A stretch of 64,000 nt of DNA, taken from positions 33,410 to 97,409 of the forward strand of contig JAAWWF010000020.1 of the NCBI GenBank assembly GCA_021404565.1. The letters run 5' to 3'. Under the pieces are notes generated by a model. That model was not told where the DNA came from. It worked only from the letters and a program-made list of their open reading frames with translations, and searched no databases. The DNA is from Roseivirga sp. GTDB taxonomy: Bacteria; Bacteroidota; Bacteroidia; Cytophagales; Cyclobacteriaceae. Both the position numbers and the translations under genes were made by a program. This document shows positions 1 to 8,097 of this stretch, in pieces. How positions within the stretch are numbered: position 1 is the stretch's first letter; each line of letters starts with the position of its first letter.

Positions 1-891
1 ATCTGCCAGTACAATCTTATTTACTCCCTCTCTGGCATAAATATTCACATAGACAGCATTTTTCGCATTGATTCTCCGGTAGCTGCCAGGTCGTTGCTCT
101 TCTACATATATTTCCGCCAAATCCTTGAGATAAATACTCTTTCCTTCAATCTCAGCTACTTCTGTATCACCGAGTACGTCCAGATCTGGCAACTGAGCGG
201 CTGTTTGGAGAAAGAATTGTTGATTGGATGCGGTCCGTGCCATGCCAGCATACACTGCATTGTTAAAAGAGGTAAGTGCTGTGCGAATCTGGCTTTTCGA
301 CAAATTGTAACGCACCAGGGTAGCTACGTCAAAATCCACTGTGATCTGAAGCGGCTTAGCTCCCTGAACTTCTACTCTCTTAATCTCACTAATCCGTGAC
401 AGCCCCTTGCTAATATACTCCTCAACATCTTGCTGAAGTTTATAGGGAGCATAGGGCCCATTGACAGAATAAAACAGGATGGGGCTTTCCGTATCACCCT
501 CGGCATCTCCGCCCCTTTGTTCCACATTCGGATACGAGAGGTTTTCAGGTAGTTTTTTATAGATATTCCTGATGATAGAGTTCACCTCAAATTTGCGGAA
601 TTCAATATCATCATCCTTATCGAAGTCCAGCGTTATCACACCACTGTTGTACCTTGAAATGCTATAGGTTTTGTTCAGACCCTCAACCTGAGACAAGGCA
701 TTTTCTAAAGGAGAAGTAGCCAGCCTTTCCACAATATCCGGAGAGGAGTTTGGCAGGTTGTAGGTAATAGTAAGAGTGGGTTTCGTATTATTTGGGGTGA
801 AGTTGACTCTTAACCCGGGCACCACCGCTATTCCAATGATGGCAATAACAATGAAAATGATCATTACCCGAAAAGGTCTACCTGTGAGCAT
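1..891 (-). CDS. RND efflux permease, N-terminal part (cut by window edge)
   Basis: Proton-driven inner-membrane pump subunit of the AcrB/HAE1 family; only the first 297 codons are in the window. The reading frame starts at an ATG (889-891) and begins MLTGRPFRVM, followed by one membrane helix at about residues 8-26 and then a periplasmic porter domain with the family-like stretch PNSSPDIVERLATSPLENAL. An in-frame TAG lies a few codons upstream, which limits the start. It is divergent from the adaptor/permease pair at 1103-5210, with 211 bases between, so both sides may form one tripartite pump or two. Substrate cannot be told. The frame stays open to the window edge, so this is a genuine partial gene rather than a fragment. 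Confidence 0.88.
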   Translation of the reverse strand, partial: MLTGRPFRVMIIFIVIAIIGIAVVPGLRVNFTPNNTKPTLTITYNLPNSSPDIVERLATSPLENALSQVEGLNKTYSISRYNSGVITLDFDKDDDIEFRKFEVNSIIRNIYKKLPENLSYPNVEQRGGDAEGDTESPILFYSVNGPYAPYKLQQDVEEYISKGLSRISEIKRVEVQGAKPLQITVDFDVATLVRYNLSKSQIRTALTSFNNAVYAGMARTASNQQFFLQTAAQLPDLDVLGDTEVAEIEGKSIYLKDLAEIYVEEQRPGSYRRINAKNAVYVNIYAREGVNKIVLAD

Positions 892-1102
892 AAGGCCTAA
901 AGTAATGACCTAAACCAAATAATAGTAGTAGAAATATAAAAACATGAAAAATTACAAATTTCTGCACAATGATTGATTACCTTTAGTAAACTGGCGGAAC
1001 TACACTCTGGAGGCATAAAATTTAGCAAGAAACAGGCATACGCTGTCTCTTATTAGTCGAAAAAGAAGTTTTTAGTTAATCATATTTGTACTATTTTCAG
1101 CC

Positions 1103-2164
1103 ATGACAAAAACTCTTTTTGTGATTTCAACAGCCGCTTTGCTTTTAATGGGCTGCCAACAACAAAAAACACCTATTGAAGAGCCTGATGTAGAGTCACT
1201 CAGACAAGAAGTTAAGCCTACCGAGATCACGGTTGCCCAAGCTACATTTCGTCCATTTGAGTTTAGAGTCAACTCTTCAGGAACCATCGATTCTGAAAAT
1301 GAGCTCAAGGTAACCTTTCAGACAAACGGTTACCTCGAAAAGCTCCTGATAAGAAACGGACAAAGAGTAAGGAAAGGGCAGCTGATAGCTGAGCTGCAAA
1401 ATGACAAAGAGGAACTTGCCAAGGAAAAAGCCGAAGTTGCACTGGCTAAAGCACAGCTCGACTTTCAATATGACTCCATTGCAAGAAGTAATAGTCAGGA
1501 CCCTGTTGTGGACAGAAACCTGAGGCTCAAAACAGGCTTGAAAACTGCCGAGTTATCAATAAAGGAAGCTGAGTTTAACCTTAATAATACTTTCGTTTAT
1601 GCTCCCATCAACGGGATCATGGCAGAAATAGAAGAAAAACAAGGCAATATCGTGTCCTCCGGCAAAGAGTTGGGGGTCATCTACGACCCTGACAATCTGG
1701 TGCTCACCGGAAAAGTATTGGAAACAGATTTCAAGCACATCAGTATTGGCCTCGAGGTAGATATTTTCCCATTATCTTTTAAAGACAGAGCATTTCGTGC
1801 CAATGTGGTTGAATTCAATCCAAAGGTAGACGAAAACGGTATGGTAGAAGTGAAAATGAAACTGAAAGAGACCCAGGGTCTGCTGCCCGGAATGAATGCC
1901 AATGCCATTATCAGGGTGCCTCAAAAAGAGAATATCATTGTGCCCCGCGAAGCTCTGGTAATCAAAAGCGGACGTCCCGTGGTTTTTACTTATCAAAATG
2001 GCCTTGCCAAGTGGAATTATGTGGAGTTGGGTCTAGACAATGGGGTAGACTTAGAAATACTCAGCGGAATTGAACCTGACAGCCAGGTAATTACCTCCAA
2101 TAACATGCAGCTGGCACATGATGCCCGGGTAAGTGTCGCTAACGGGTCACTGAACAATAACTAG
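1103..2164 (+). CDS. RND efflux periplasmic adaptor (MexA/HlyD family) lipoprotein
   Basis: Membrane-fusion subunit that links an RND pump to an outer-membrane channel. The N-terminus has a lipoprotein signal ending in LLMGC, with Cys18 as the expected lipidated residue. A split lipoyl (barrel-sandwich) domain starts near residue 65 (GYLEKLLIRNGQRVRKGQ), then an alpha-helical hairpin to about residue 150, then beta-barrel and membrane-proximal domains. The 353-residue length is normal for the family. It is followed after 4 bases by the permease at 2169, so the two are almost certainly co-transcribed. No TolC-like gene is seen in the window; the channel must be supplied from elsewhere or lie beyond the left edge. 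Confidence 0.92.
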   Translation: MTKTLFVISTAALLLMGCQQQKTPIEEPDVESLRQEVKPTEITVAQATFRPFEFRVNSSGTIDSENELKVTFQTNGYLEKLLIRNGQRVRKGQLIAELQNDKEELAKEKAEVALAKAQLDFQYDSIARSNSQDPVVDRNLRLKTGLKTAELSIKEAEFNLNNTFVYAPINGIMAEIEEKQGNIVSSGKELGVIYDPDNLVLTGKVLETDFKHISIGLEVDIFPLSFKDRAFRANVVEFNPKVDENGMVEVKMKLKETQGLLPGMNANAIIRVPQKENIIVPREALVIKSGRPVVFTYQNGLAKWNYVELGLDNGVDLEILSGIEPDSQVITSNNMQLAHDARVSVANGSLNNN

Positions 2165-2168
2165 GCAC

Positions 2169-5100
2169 ATGGTTAAATTCCTGATTCACAGACCTATTGC
2201 CGTTTTTTTATCTTTTCTCGGCATTCTGTTCTTTAGCGTGCTGGCCATAAGAGAACTGCCAGTTTCTCTATTACCTGATATTGAGGTCCCTTCTATTGTC
2301 ATCAAAGTAGATTACCCTAACAACCCTGCCGAGATTATCGAAAACAGTGTACTAAGGCCTATACGTACTGAGCTCAACTCCCTCAACAGCCTCAAGTCCA
2401 TCGAGAGCACTGCCAGTAGCGAGACCGGATTAATAGAACTCCAATTCGACTATGGCACCCGTATGGACCTGGCCTATATTGAGATTAATGAGAAAGTCGA
2501 TCGCCTTCAGGAATCCCTGCCGCGTGACCTGGACCGACCCAGAATTATCAGAATCAACACCTCTGACATTCCCATTATACGCATTCAGATTACGCCTGAG
2601 GCTGGCACAGATTTCGTTGAGCTTTCTGAACTGGCAGAGAAGGTGCTTAAAAAAAGACTGGAGCAAATTCCAGGGGTATCTATCGTTGACCTGAATGGCT
2701 ACCGACAAGAGTTTATTGCTATAGAGCCAAACAAGGAACAGCTCGAGGCCCTGAATATAAGTGAGGCACAAATTGAGACAGTCCTCAAAGGAGCCAATCA
2801 GGAGCTGGGACAGCTTTCAATAAAAGATGGTCAGTACCGCTACTTCGTAAGAATGGCCAATAGACTGGATGACCTGGAAGAAATCAGGAAATTACCACTG
2901 GTGACAGACAAAGGAGATGTAATCTCCCTGGAACGGGCTGTTGATATCAGGTTCCAAACCGAGAAAATATTAGGTTATCATCTCTTCAACAATGAAGAGG
3001 GTATGGTAATTACTGTTCATAAACAGAGCAGTGCCAAGATGACCGAGCTCACCCCCCTGATCTACGATGCGATCGACACCTTCAGAGGTGACTATCCACA
3101 AGCCCGCTTTGAAGCTACTCAGGACCAGTCCCTTTTGCTGAATGCCGGAATTGATAACCTGACGAGTAGTCTCATTTACGGAGGTATCTTCGCTTTCGCG
3201 GTACTTTTCCTCTTCATGGGCAATGTAAGAATGCCCATTATCATGGGTATTACCCTACCTGTATCGCTGGTCATCAGTTTTCTCCTCTTCTATGCAGCCG
3301 GACTGAGTATTAATATCATTTCGCTGAGTGGCCTGGCTCTGGGGCTGGGCATGCTTATAGATAATGCCATCATTGTCATTGATAACATTACCCGCAAACG
3401 CAAAGACGGTCAATCTATCGTGGAAGCCTGTATTACTGGTGTAAATGAAGTAATGGCTCCCTTGATCAGTTCGGTGCTTACCACATTGGCAGTTTTTGTG
3501 CCCTTAGTATTTCTCAATGGGCTTTCCGGCTCTCTTTTTTACGATCAGGCCGTCTCCGTTGCTATTATTCTGGGCACCTCGCTCATGGTAGCCTTTGTGC
3601 TATTGCCACTCCTTTACAAGGTTTTTTTCTCTAAAACCACCAAAGCCATTAAGGAAGACAGCCTCTTTTTTAGATTGATTCTTAAGCTATACAAAGCTAT
3701 TTACAAGCTGGTATGGAGATTCAGAGCCATAAGCTTTATACTGTTACTAGCACTTATTCCCCTGGCCTATTTGATGATCATTGGTTTTGAAAAAACCGGG
3801 CTACCCAATATTGACAAGACGGAAACGCTCCTGACCATTAGCTGGAATGAACCCATTGATGCCAATGCAAACAAGCAACGGGTGACGGATTTACTCAATG
3901 AGCTGGATACGGGTATTGTCAGGGAAGTTGACCTGGGGCTTAAACAATTTCTACTGGCCATTGAAGATGGCAGCGTGGAAAATGCCGAGGTCTACCTCAA
4001 GTTCAATACCCTGGATGAAAAAGTTACAACCGAAAAATGGTTGTCTGCCTACATGTTGCAGCGTCACCCCAGGGCCACCTTTAAAATACAGGATGCTCCC
4101 AATGCTTTCGATCAAATCTTTAAATCAAGCGGTCGTTTTTTTGTTTCAAAGTGGAAGAATTTATCCAGAGATGAACTGATGGATGAATCAGACCTTGCTA
4201 CCTTAGAGGAGGATGTGACCGCCTTAACCTCTGCAGAAACCTTGAAAGGAAGTGGTTTTCTCTTCGAAGAGTCACTCGAAGCCATCATAGACAACCAGTC
4301 ACTCTCCTTTTACAATATCTCAGAGCAAGTATTCAAAGAGGGTCTTTCCAAAGCACTGGACGGGTATCTGGTAACGGAAATCAGGCGTTTCGGAGAGGTA
4401 ACTCCTGTGAGAATTCAAAGGCCTGCCGGTAATTTCAGGGAACAGCTGGAGCAGGTCTCTGTCAGCAATGTCAAAGGAGAGCAGTACCCACTATCTACCT
4501 TTGTTAAGATGCAGTTCACAAAAAACCAAAAGAATATAACAGCCGATCGCACAGGAGCCTATCAATCACTGGAATGGGAAACCATTTCTACCGATGATCT
4601 GGAACAACTCACAGCACAACTCCCAACAGTGGGGGCCAAATATGGACTGAACGTAGATTTTACGGGTGCTTATTTTGAAAACCAGGAAAACCTGAAGCAG
4701 CTGATTTTCATCCTGATGATTTCGGTGGCACTGCTATACTTTATCCTCGCAGCACAGTTTGAATCGCTGGTGCAGCCACTGATTGTGATCTTTACCCTCC
4801 CCCTTGGTATAGCCGGAGCACTGGTGGTGCTGACCATGACCGGAGGTACATTAAATGTAATGTCGGCCATAGGTATCATTGTGATGCTGGGAATCATGGT
4901 GAACGATGCTATTCTGAAGATTGATACCATTAATCGACTTAGAAAAGAAGGAGTTGAGGTAAACAGCGGAGAAACCAAAAAGACCATATTGGAAAAAGCC
5001 ATTGCCAAAACAGGAGAGATTCGGCTCAAGCCCATCCTTATGACCTCCATCACGACTATTCTTGCTTTACTGCCGGTGGTCTTTTCAGCTGGCTTGGGGG

Positions 5101-5210
5101 CCGACTTGCAGCGACCATTGGTCTATTCGGTAATTGGTGGATTGACAATTGGCACTTTTACGGCACTTTACTTTGTGCCGCTGGCTTACTGGTTTGTGGT
5201 GAGGAAGTGA
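2169..5210 (+). CDS. RND efflux permease (AcrB/HAE1-like)
   Basis: Full-length 1013-residue inner-membrane pump. The order is TM1 (about 9-28), porter region, TM2-6 (about 333-460), TM7, second porter region, and TM8-12 (about 845-1010). AcrB uses an Asp pair in TM4 and a Lys in TM10 for proton relay. Here TM4 reads GMLIDNAIIVIDN, so only Asp398 is acidic and the neighbour is Asn399. TM10 reads GIMVNDAIL, placing Asp913 near where AcrB has its Lys. The proton relay is therefore rearranged relative to AcrB. This is my alignment by eye. The gene forms an operon with the adaptor upstream. The substrate is unknown; a drug, metal or lipid are all possible. Confidence 0.93.
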   Translation: MVKFLIHRPIAVFLSFLGILFFSVLAIRELPVSLLPDIEVPSIVIKVDYPNNPAEIIENSVLRPIRTELNSLNSLKSIESTASSETGLIELQFDYGTRMDLAYIEINEKVDRLQESLPRDLDRPRIIRINTSDIPIIRIQITPEAGTDFVELSELAEKVLKKRLEQIPGVSIVDLNGYRQEFIAIEPNKEQLEALNISEAQIETVLKGANQELGQLSIKDGQYRYFVRMANRLDDLEEIRKLPLVTDKGDVISLERAVDIRFQTEKILGYHLFNNEEGMVITVHKQSSAKMTELTPLIYDAIDTFRGDYPQARFEATQDQSLLLNAGIDNLTSSLIYGGIFAFAVLFLFMGNVRMPIIMGITLPVSLVISFLLFYAAGLSINIISLSGLALGLGMLIDNAIIVIDNITRKRKDGQSIVEACITGVNEVMAPLISSVLTTLAVFVPLVFLNGLSGSLFYDQAVSVAIILGTSLMVAFVLLPLLYKVFFSKTTKAIKEDSLFFRLILKLYKAIYKLVWRFRAISFILLLALIPLAYLMIIGFEKTGLPNIDKTETLLTISWNEPIDANANKQRVTDLLNELDTGIVREVDLGLKQFLLAIEDGSVENAEVYLKFNTLDEKVTTEKWLSAYMLQRHPRATFKIQDAPNAFDQIFKSSGRFFVSKWKNLSRDELMDESDLATLEEDVTALTSAETLKGSGFLFEESLEAIIDNQSLSFYNISEQVFKEGLSKALDGYLVTEIRRFGEVTPVRIQRPAGNFREQLEQVSVSNVKGEQYPLSTFVKMQFTKNQKNITADRTGAYQSLEWETISTDDLEQLTAQLPTVGAKYGLNVDFTGAYFENQENLKQLIFILMISVALLYFILAAQFESLVQPLIVIFTLPLGIAGALVVLTMTGGTLNVMSAIGIIVMLGIMVNDAILKIDTINRLRKEGVEVNSGETKKTILEKAIAKTGEIRLKPILMTSITTILALLPVVFSAGLGADLQRPLVYSVIGGLTIGTFTALYFVPLAYWFVVRK

Positions 5211-5592
5211 ATAGTTTGTGATAGCCATGAGGGAGGCTGAAAATTTAAATTGCTATGGTGCCTGTGCCCATTCCTGGAAATAAATACCAGGGCCTATTGG
5301 GCATTAATTAAGGTCAAAATACTCTTATAATTCTTCACCCTGATTTTTGTCCGGAAGGTTGCTCCTGGTGATCATTTTTTGATATATCAACTCTATAAAT
5401 CGTTGATCACAATCATCGATCAGTGATCTTCAAGATTATTCCGAACAGTACGGCTCTGCTAGTTACCTTCTTGCCACAGCACAGGTATAAAAACATGATG
5501 ATAGCCTTCTTCTATAAAATGTAATGTCTCACACCAGTTATTTTAACTATAGCTTTGATTGGCTGATAGGTGTCAACCATAACACATTACAC
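5211..5592. other. Intergenic region with hairpin and palindromes
   Basis: No gene is seen in these 382 bases between convergent transcription units. An imperfect hairpin sits at 5266-5302 (outer arms GCCCA/TGGGC, inner arms CCTGG/CCAGG, 9-base loop), a plausible transcription end for the efflux operon, although it has no T-run. A perfect 12-base palindrome TTGATATATCAA lies at 5379-5390, and a GATCAC/GTGATC inverted repeat spans 5405-5428. The last two look like protein-binding sites but nothing identifies the binder. Confidence 0.4.
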
Positions 5593-6210
5593 TCAATTGG
5601 ACTCACCGAGTAGTTTGGATACTAAAACATAAAAAGACTCTGTGAGTCCGGGCACCTCTTTGATGGGGAAAAAAGCCTGAGTTACCGACATATTCTCAGC
5701 TACTAAAAACAAAGCAGGAACACCATGTCCATCCGCCATTTCCAAAAGTGGAGTTTCCGACATATAAATGGGCAAATCTATTTTATTGCTGCGCTTGAAG
5801 GTCCTCATGTCTCTGACATGAGAAAAATTACCAATAAGGACCACATCATTTGCCAAAACCTCTGACGGCAATGCCTTGATAGCCGCAAACTGCTGCTCCA
5901 GACATATATCGCAATCTGTTTCCCTAAAATTAAAAACGAATTTCTCGCTATCTATAAGCTCAGATAGCATTACCTTTTTAGATAACTCTGATGTCAGTTC
6001 ATTCTCGGGGATCATCATTCCATTCACCCTGAGAGCCAGGGATTGTAAAAAAGTGGCATTGTTAATATTGCCGATTAAATAGTTCTCTTTTTCCGAAAAA
6101 ATCTCGCTATTACTTTTGGCAACTTTGATACTCTCCTTCAATCGAAAACCAAAGAATAGATTTACACCGAGCAACAATACTGAAGCCCAAAAGAAATGAT
6201 TTTTTAACAT
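5593..6210 (-). CDS. Membrane-anchored thioredoxin-like protein with CxxC
   Basis: A 205-residue protein with one N-terminal membrane helix (about 5-22), then a soluble part predicted to face the periplasm. A CxxC pair (Cys100, Cys103, in TDCDICL) follows a short beta strand (FVFNFRE), which is the arrangement at the start of a thioredoxin fold; a later GVPALFLV matches the cis-Pro strand of that fold. It could be a thiol oxidoreductase or a redox sensor. I do not recognise a named family. It starts 4 bases after the propeller gene ends, and with 6215-7432 and 7465-7725 forms a three-gene operon, which suggests that it acts on the cysteine-rich peptide encoded first. Confidence 0.75.
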   Translation of the reverse strand: MLKNHFFWASVLLLGVNLFFGFRLKESIKVAKSNSEIFSEKENYLIGNINNATFLQSLALRVNGMMIPENELTSELSKKVMLSELIDSEKFVFNFRETDCDICLEQQFAAIKALPSEVLANDVVLIGNFSHVRDMRTFKRSNKIDLPIYMSETPLLEMADGHGVPALFLVAENMSVTQAFFPIKEVPGLTESFYVLVSKLLGESN

Positions 6211-6214
6211 AGCT

Positions 6215-7432
6215 TCAGAATTTTGGTTTAAAGAACACTAGATACGGGTTGTCATCCATACGAATAGTCCTGACCATTTCTTCAAAACTCTCGATTGGAC
6301 CATACCCTTCACTGACTCCGCTTCGTCCTTCATTATTAAGCTCTTTTTCGTTTTCACCAAAGAGATCATAGAAATCCAGCTTGGATACCAGGCTATTAGA
6401 ATTCCCATAATAAGGGTAGGGAATCACTACATCAAGATCATTGTAAGCCAGACCCTTCAAATTAAAAGAAAGCTTCTTTTCTTTCTTAGAATAAAGGGCA
6501 TACCGCCACATTCCTTTCTTTTTCACACCACGGTTGTATTTCACATAGGTAAAGCCTACCCACTCATCCGTTTCTACCAAATTTGCCTTCTTAGCAGCAT
6601 AATTTGAGTTTTTCAAAGCATCCATGGCATCGTAAATGGTAGTAGACTCATAATAGTCTTCGTCCACTTTATACTTACCAAAATCTACGTGATAGACTGG
6701 TACCACGCCCTTGGATGAAGCACTATAGACAGTATCATTCTGCCCGAAGATAAACCTGCTGGTCTCTTTGTATTTGTAAAAGAAATTAGACGAATAGGCG
6801 TCCGCCAGAGGTGTTTTCAAGGCAGGTAGTTCCCTCGATTTCAGTTTAAAGTCTTTATCAGCCTTGATAATTTTTGACTGATACTTGCCATCATTATTGA
6901 ACCGTTCGAACAACACCCAATCTTGCCCAACTTTAGTAAGGTGTGTCGCGAACAAGAAGTTAAATCTCTGTTCCTTTAAAAACTTACCATCCGCCAAAGA
7001 AAAAGCAACTACTTTTTGATTAAGGTTATCGAAAGCATAGACACTTCCGGTGGTTTCATCCACCTCAAAATCCTCGAGTCGTTCAAACTCACCCGGCCCC
7101 TTTCCTTGTGCTTGGAGTGAATACAGGTATTTACCGTCAGTATTAAAAACAAAAATGGTCTTGGCAAACCAATTCATGACCAAAACACGGTCTTTGGTGA
7201 AAAGAACCTTGGATACTCTTCCGACAATCACATCGTCCGGGTTCTCCAGTTTCAGGATTTTAACATCCCTGGCAAAGTCTGACCATTCGACCTTTTTTGC
7301 ACCATTAGGATTCACCACTATCGTCTCAAGGCCTTGTCCTTTCGAATCAAATGACAATATCAGGAAGAGGCTGGTAAGACTCAGGATAACTGCAGCTACC
7401 CTGAACCTTTTAATGAAAGAATAAATATTCAT
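6215..7432 (-). CDS. 6-bladed beta-propeller protein
   Basis: A 405-residue exported protein. The N-terminus has basic residues and a hydrophobic helix (about 12-32) followed by KGQG, consistent with a signal peptide or anchor. The body shows repeated blade strands such as VLFTKDRVLVMNWFAKTIFV and a QGKGPGEFERLEDFEVDE segment. The GPGEF motif is typical of the Bacteroidota 6-bladed propeller family (PF17170 type). In this phylum such proteins commonly sit beside small NVEALA-type peptides, as here. Its role is unknown; binding or display of the peptide is an inference. The gene lies between the peptide gene (32-base gap) and the CxxC protein (4-base gap). Confidence 0.82.
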   Translation of the reverse strand: MNIYSFIKRFRVAAVILSLTSLFLILSFDSKGQGLETIVVNPNGAKKVEWSDFARDVKILKLENPDDVIVGRVSKVLFTKDRVLVMNWFAKTIFVFNTDGKYLYSLQAQGKGPGEFERLEDFEVDETTGSVYAFDNLNQKVVAFSLADGKFLKEQRFNFLFATHLTKVGQDWVLFERFNNDGKYQSKIIKADKDFKLKSRELPALKTPLADAYSSNFFYKYKETSRFIFGQNDTVYSASSKGVVPVYHVDFGKYKVDEDYYESTTIYDAMDALKNSNYAAKKANLVETDEWVGFTYVKYNRGVKKKGMWRYALYSKKEKKLSFNLKGLAYNDLDVVIPYPYYGNSNSLVSKLDFYDLFGENEKELNNEGRSGVSEGYGPIESFEEMVRTIRMDDNPYLVFFKPKF

Positions 7433-7464
7433 TCTGTTAGATTATTTAACTGTGCTTGTATCGA

Positions 7465-7725
7465 TCAGGGATCAATACTCGGTCCACCAGAAGGGCAATC
7501 ATAACCGTAATTGGGGGTAAACGTGCAATCCCAGTTACTAGGGTCATAACATTGGAAGACGCAAAAATCTATTGTGTTTTGATTAAACACCCTGTCAGTT
7601 CTGTTTGGAACAGTTCCAAAATCGAACTCTTCCACGGCATTTACATTGCCTGCAGCGCTGAAATTAAGTAAAGCTCCACACACAAATACCAATGCAACCG
7701 CAAACTTTATTACGCTCTTTTTCAT
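7465..7725 (-). CDS. Small exported cysteine-rich peptide, NVEALA-like
   Basis: An 86-residue precursor. Residues 1-25 form a clear Sec signal (MKKSVIKFAVALVFVCGALL then NFSAAG). The following GNVNAVEEFDFG resembles the processing region of NVEALA-family peptides. The mature part carries four cysteines at 55, 59, 67 and 77 (pattern C-x3-C-x7-C-x9-C) with aromatic and glycine residues between them, suggesting two disulfides. It is the first gene of the operon with the propeller and CxxC proteins. Assignment to NVEALA is by eye and tentative. The alternative is an unrelated cysteine-rich secreted peptide. The signal peptide and cysteine pattern argue that it is real despite its size. Confidence 0.6.
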   Translation of the reverse strand: MKKSVIKFAVALVFVCGALLNFSAAGNVNAVEEFDFGTVPNRTDRVFNQNTIDFCVFQCYDPSNWDCTFTPNYGYDCPSGGPSIDP

Positions 7726-8097
7726 TGAAATTAATGGTTTTATAATTCACCTACTCTGTTAAAGGGTTTTCGGTACCCCTGACATAAACATAATACTGCC
7801 ATGTTTATTTATTACTGAACATAAGATTAAAGCATTATATTGCATATTTCAAGTAAAATTCATTATAATTTTTAATTAATAAAATTTCCTGCTTTTTTCG
7901 ATGACCTTTTAAAAAAGTGGAGAACAAATGATTTTTAAGCCTTTTTTTAAAAATTGAACTATATGTAGATACATCATTACAAAATCAGAAACACAACAAT
8001 TAGCACTATTCCTGTTTTTCTGCCATCCTGTCACCTCCTTCCCCTTGGTATGGCATTTGATATTTGCAAGTCAGATTAAAAAACTGACAAAATAGCT
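7726..8097. other. AT-rich divergent promoter region
   Basis: This 372-base gap separates the minus-strand peptide operon from htpG on the plus strand, so it must hold both promoters. It is strongly AT-rich with several A and T runs (7850-7960). A GATATTTG about 40 bases before the htpG start is one mismatch from the Bacteroidota -7 box TAnnTTTG, but I see no well-spaced -33 element. No CIRCE-type heat-shock operator was found. No gene was seen. Confidence 0.35.

Noticed and set aside
94..399. Plus-strand frame at the left edge
   Set aside because: It is antisense to the clear RND permease frame, which is open across the region.
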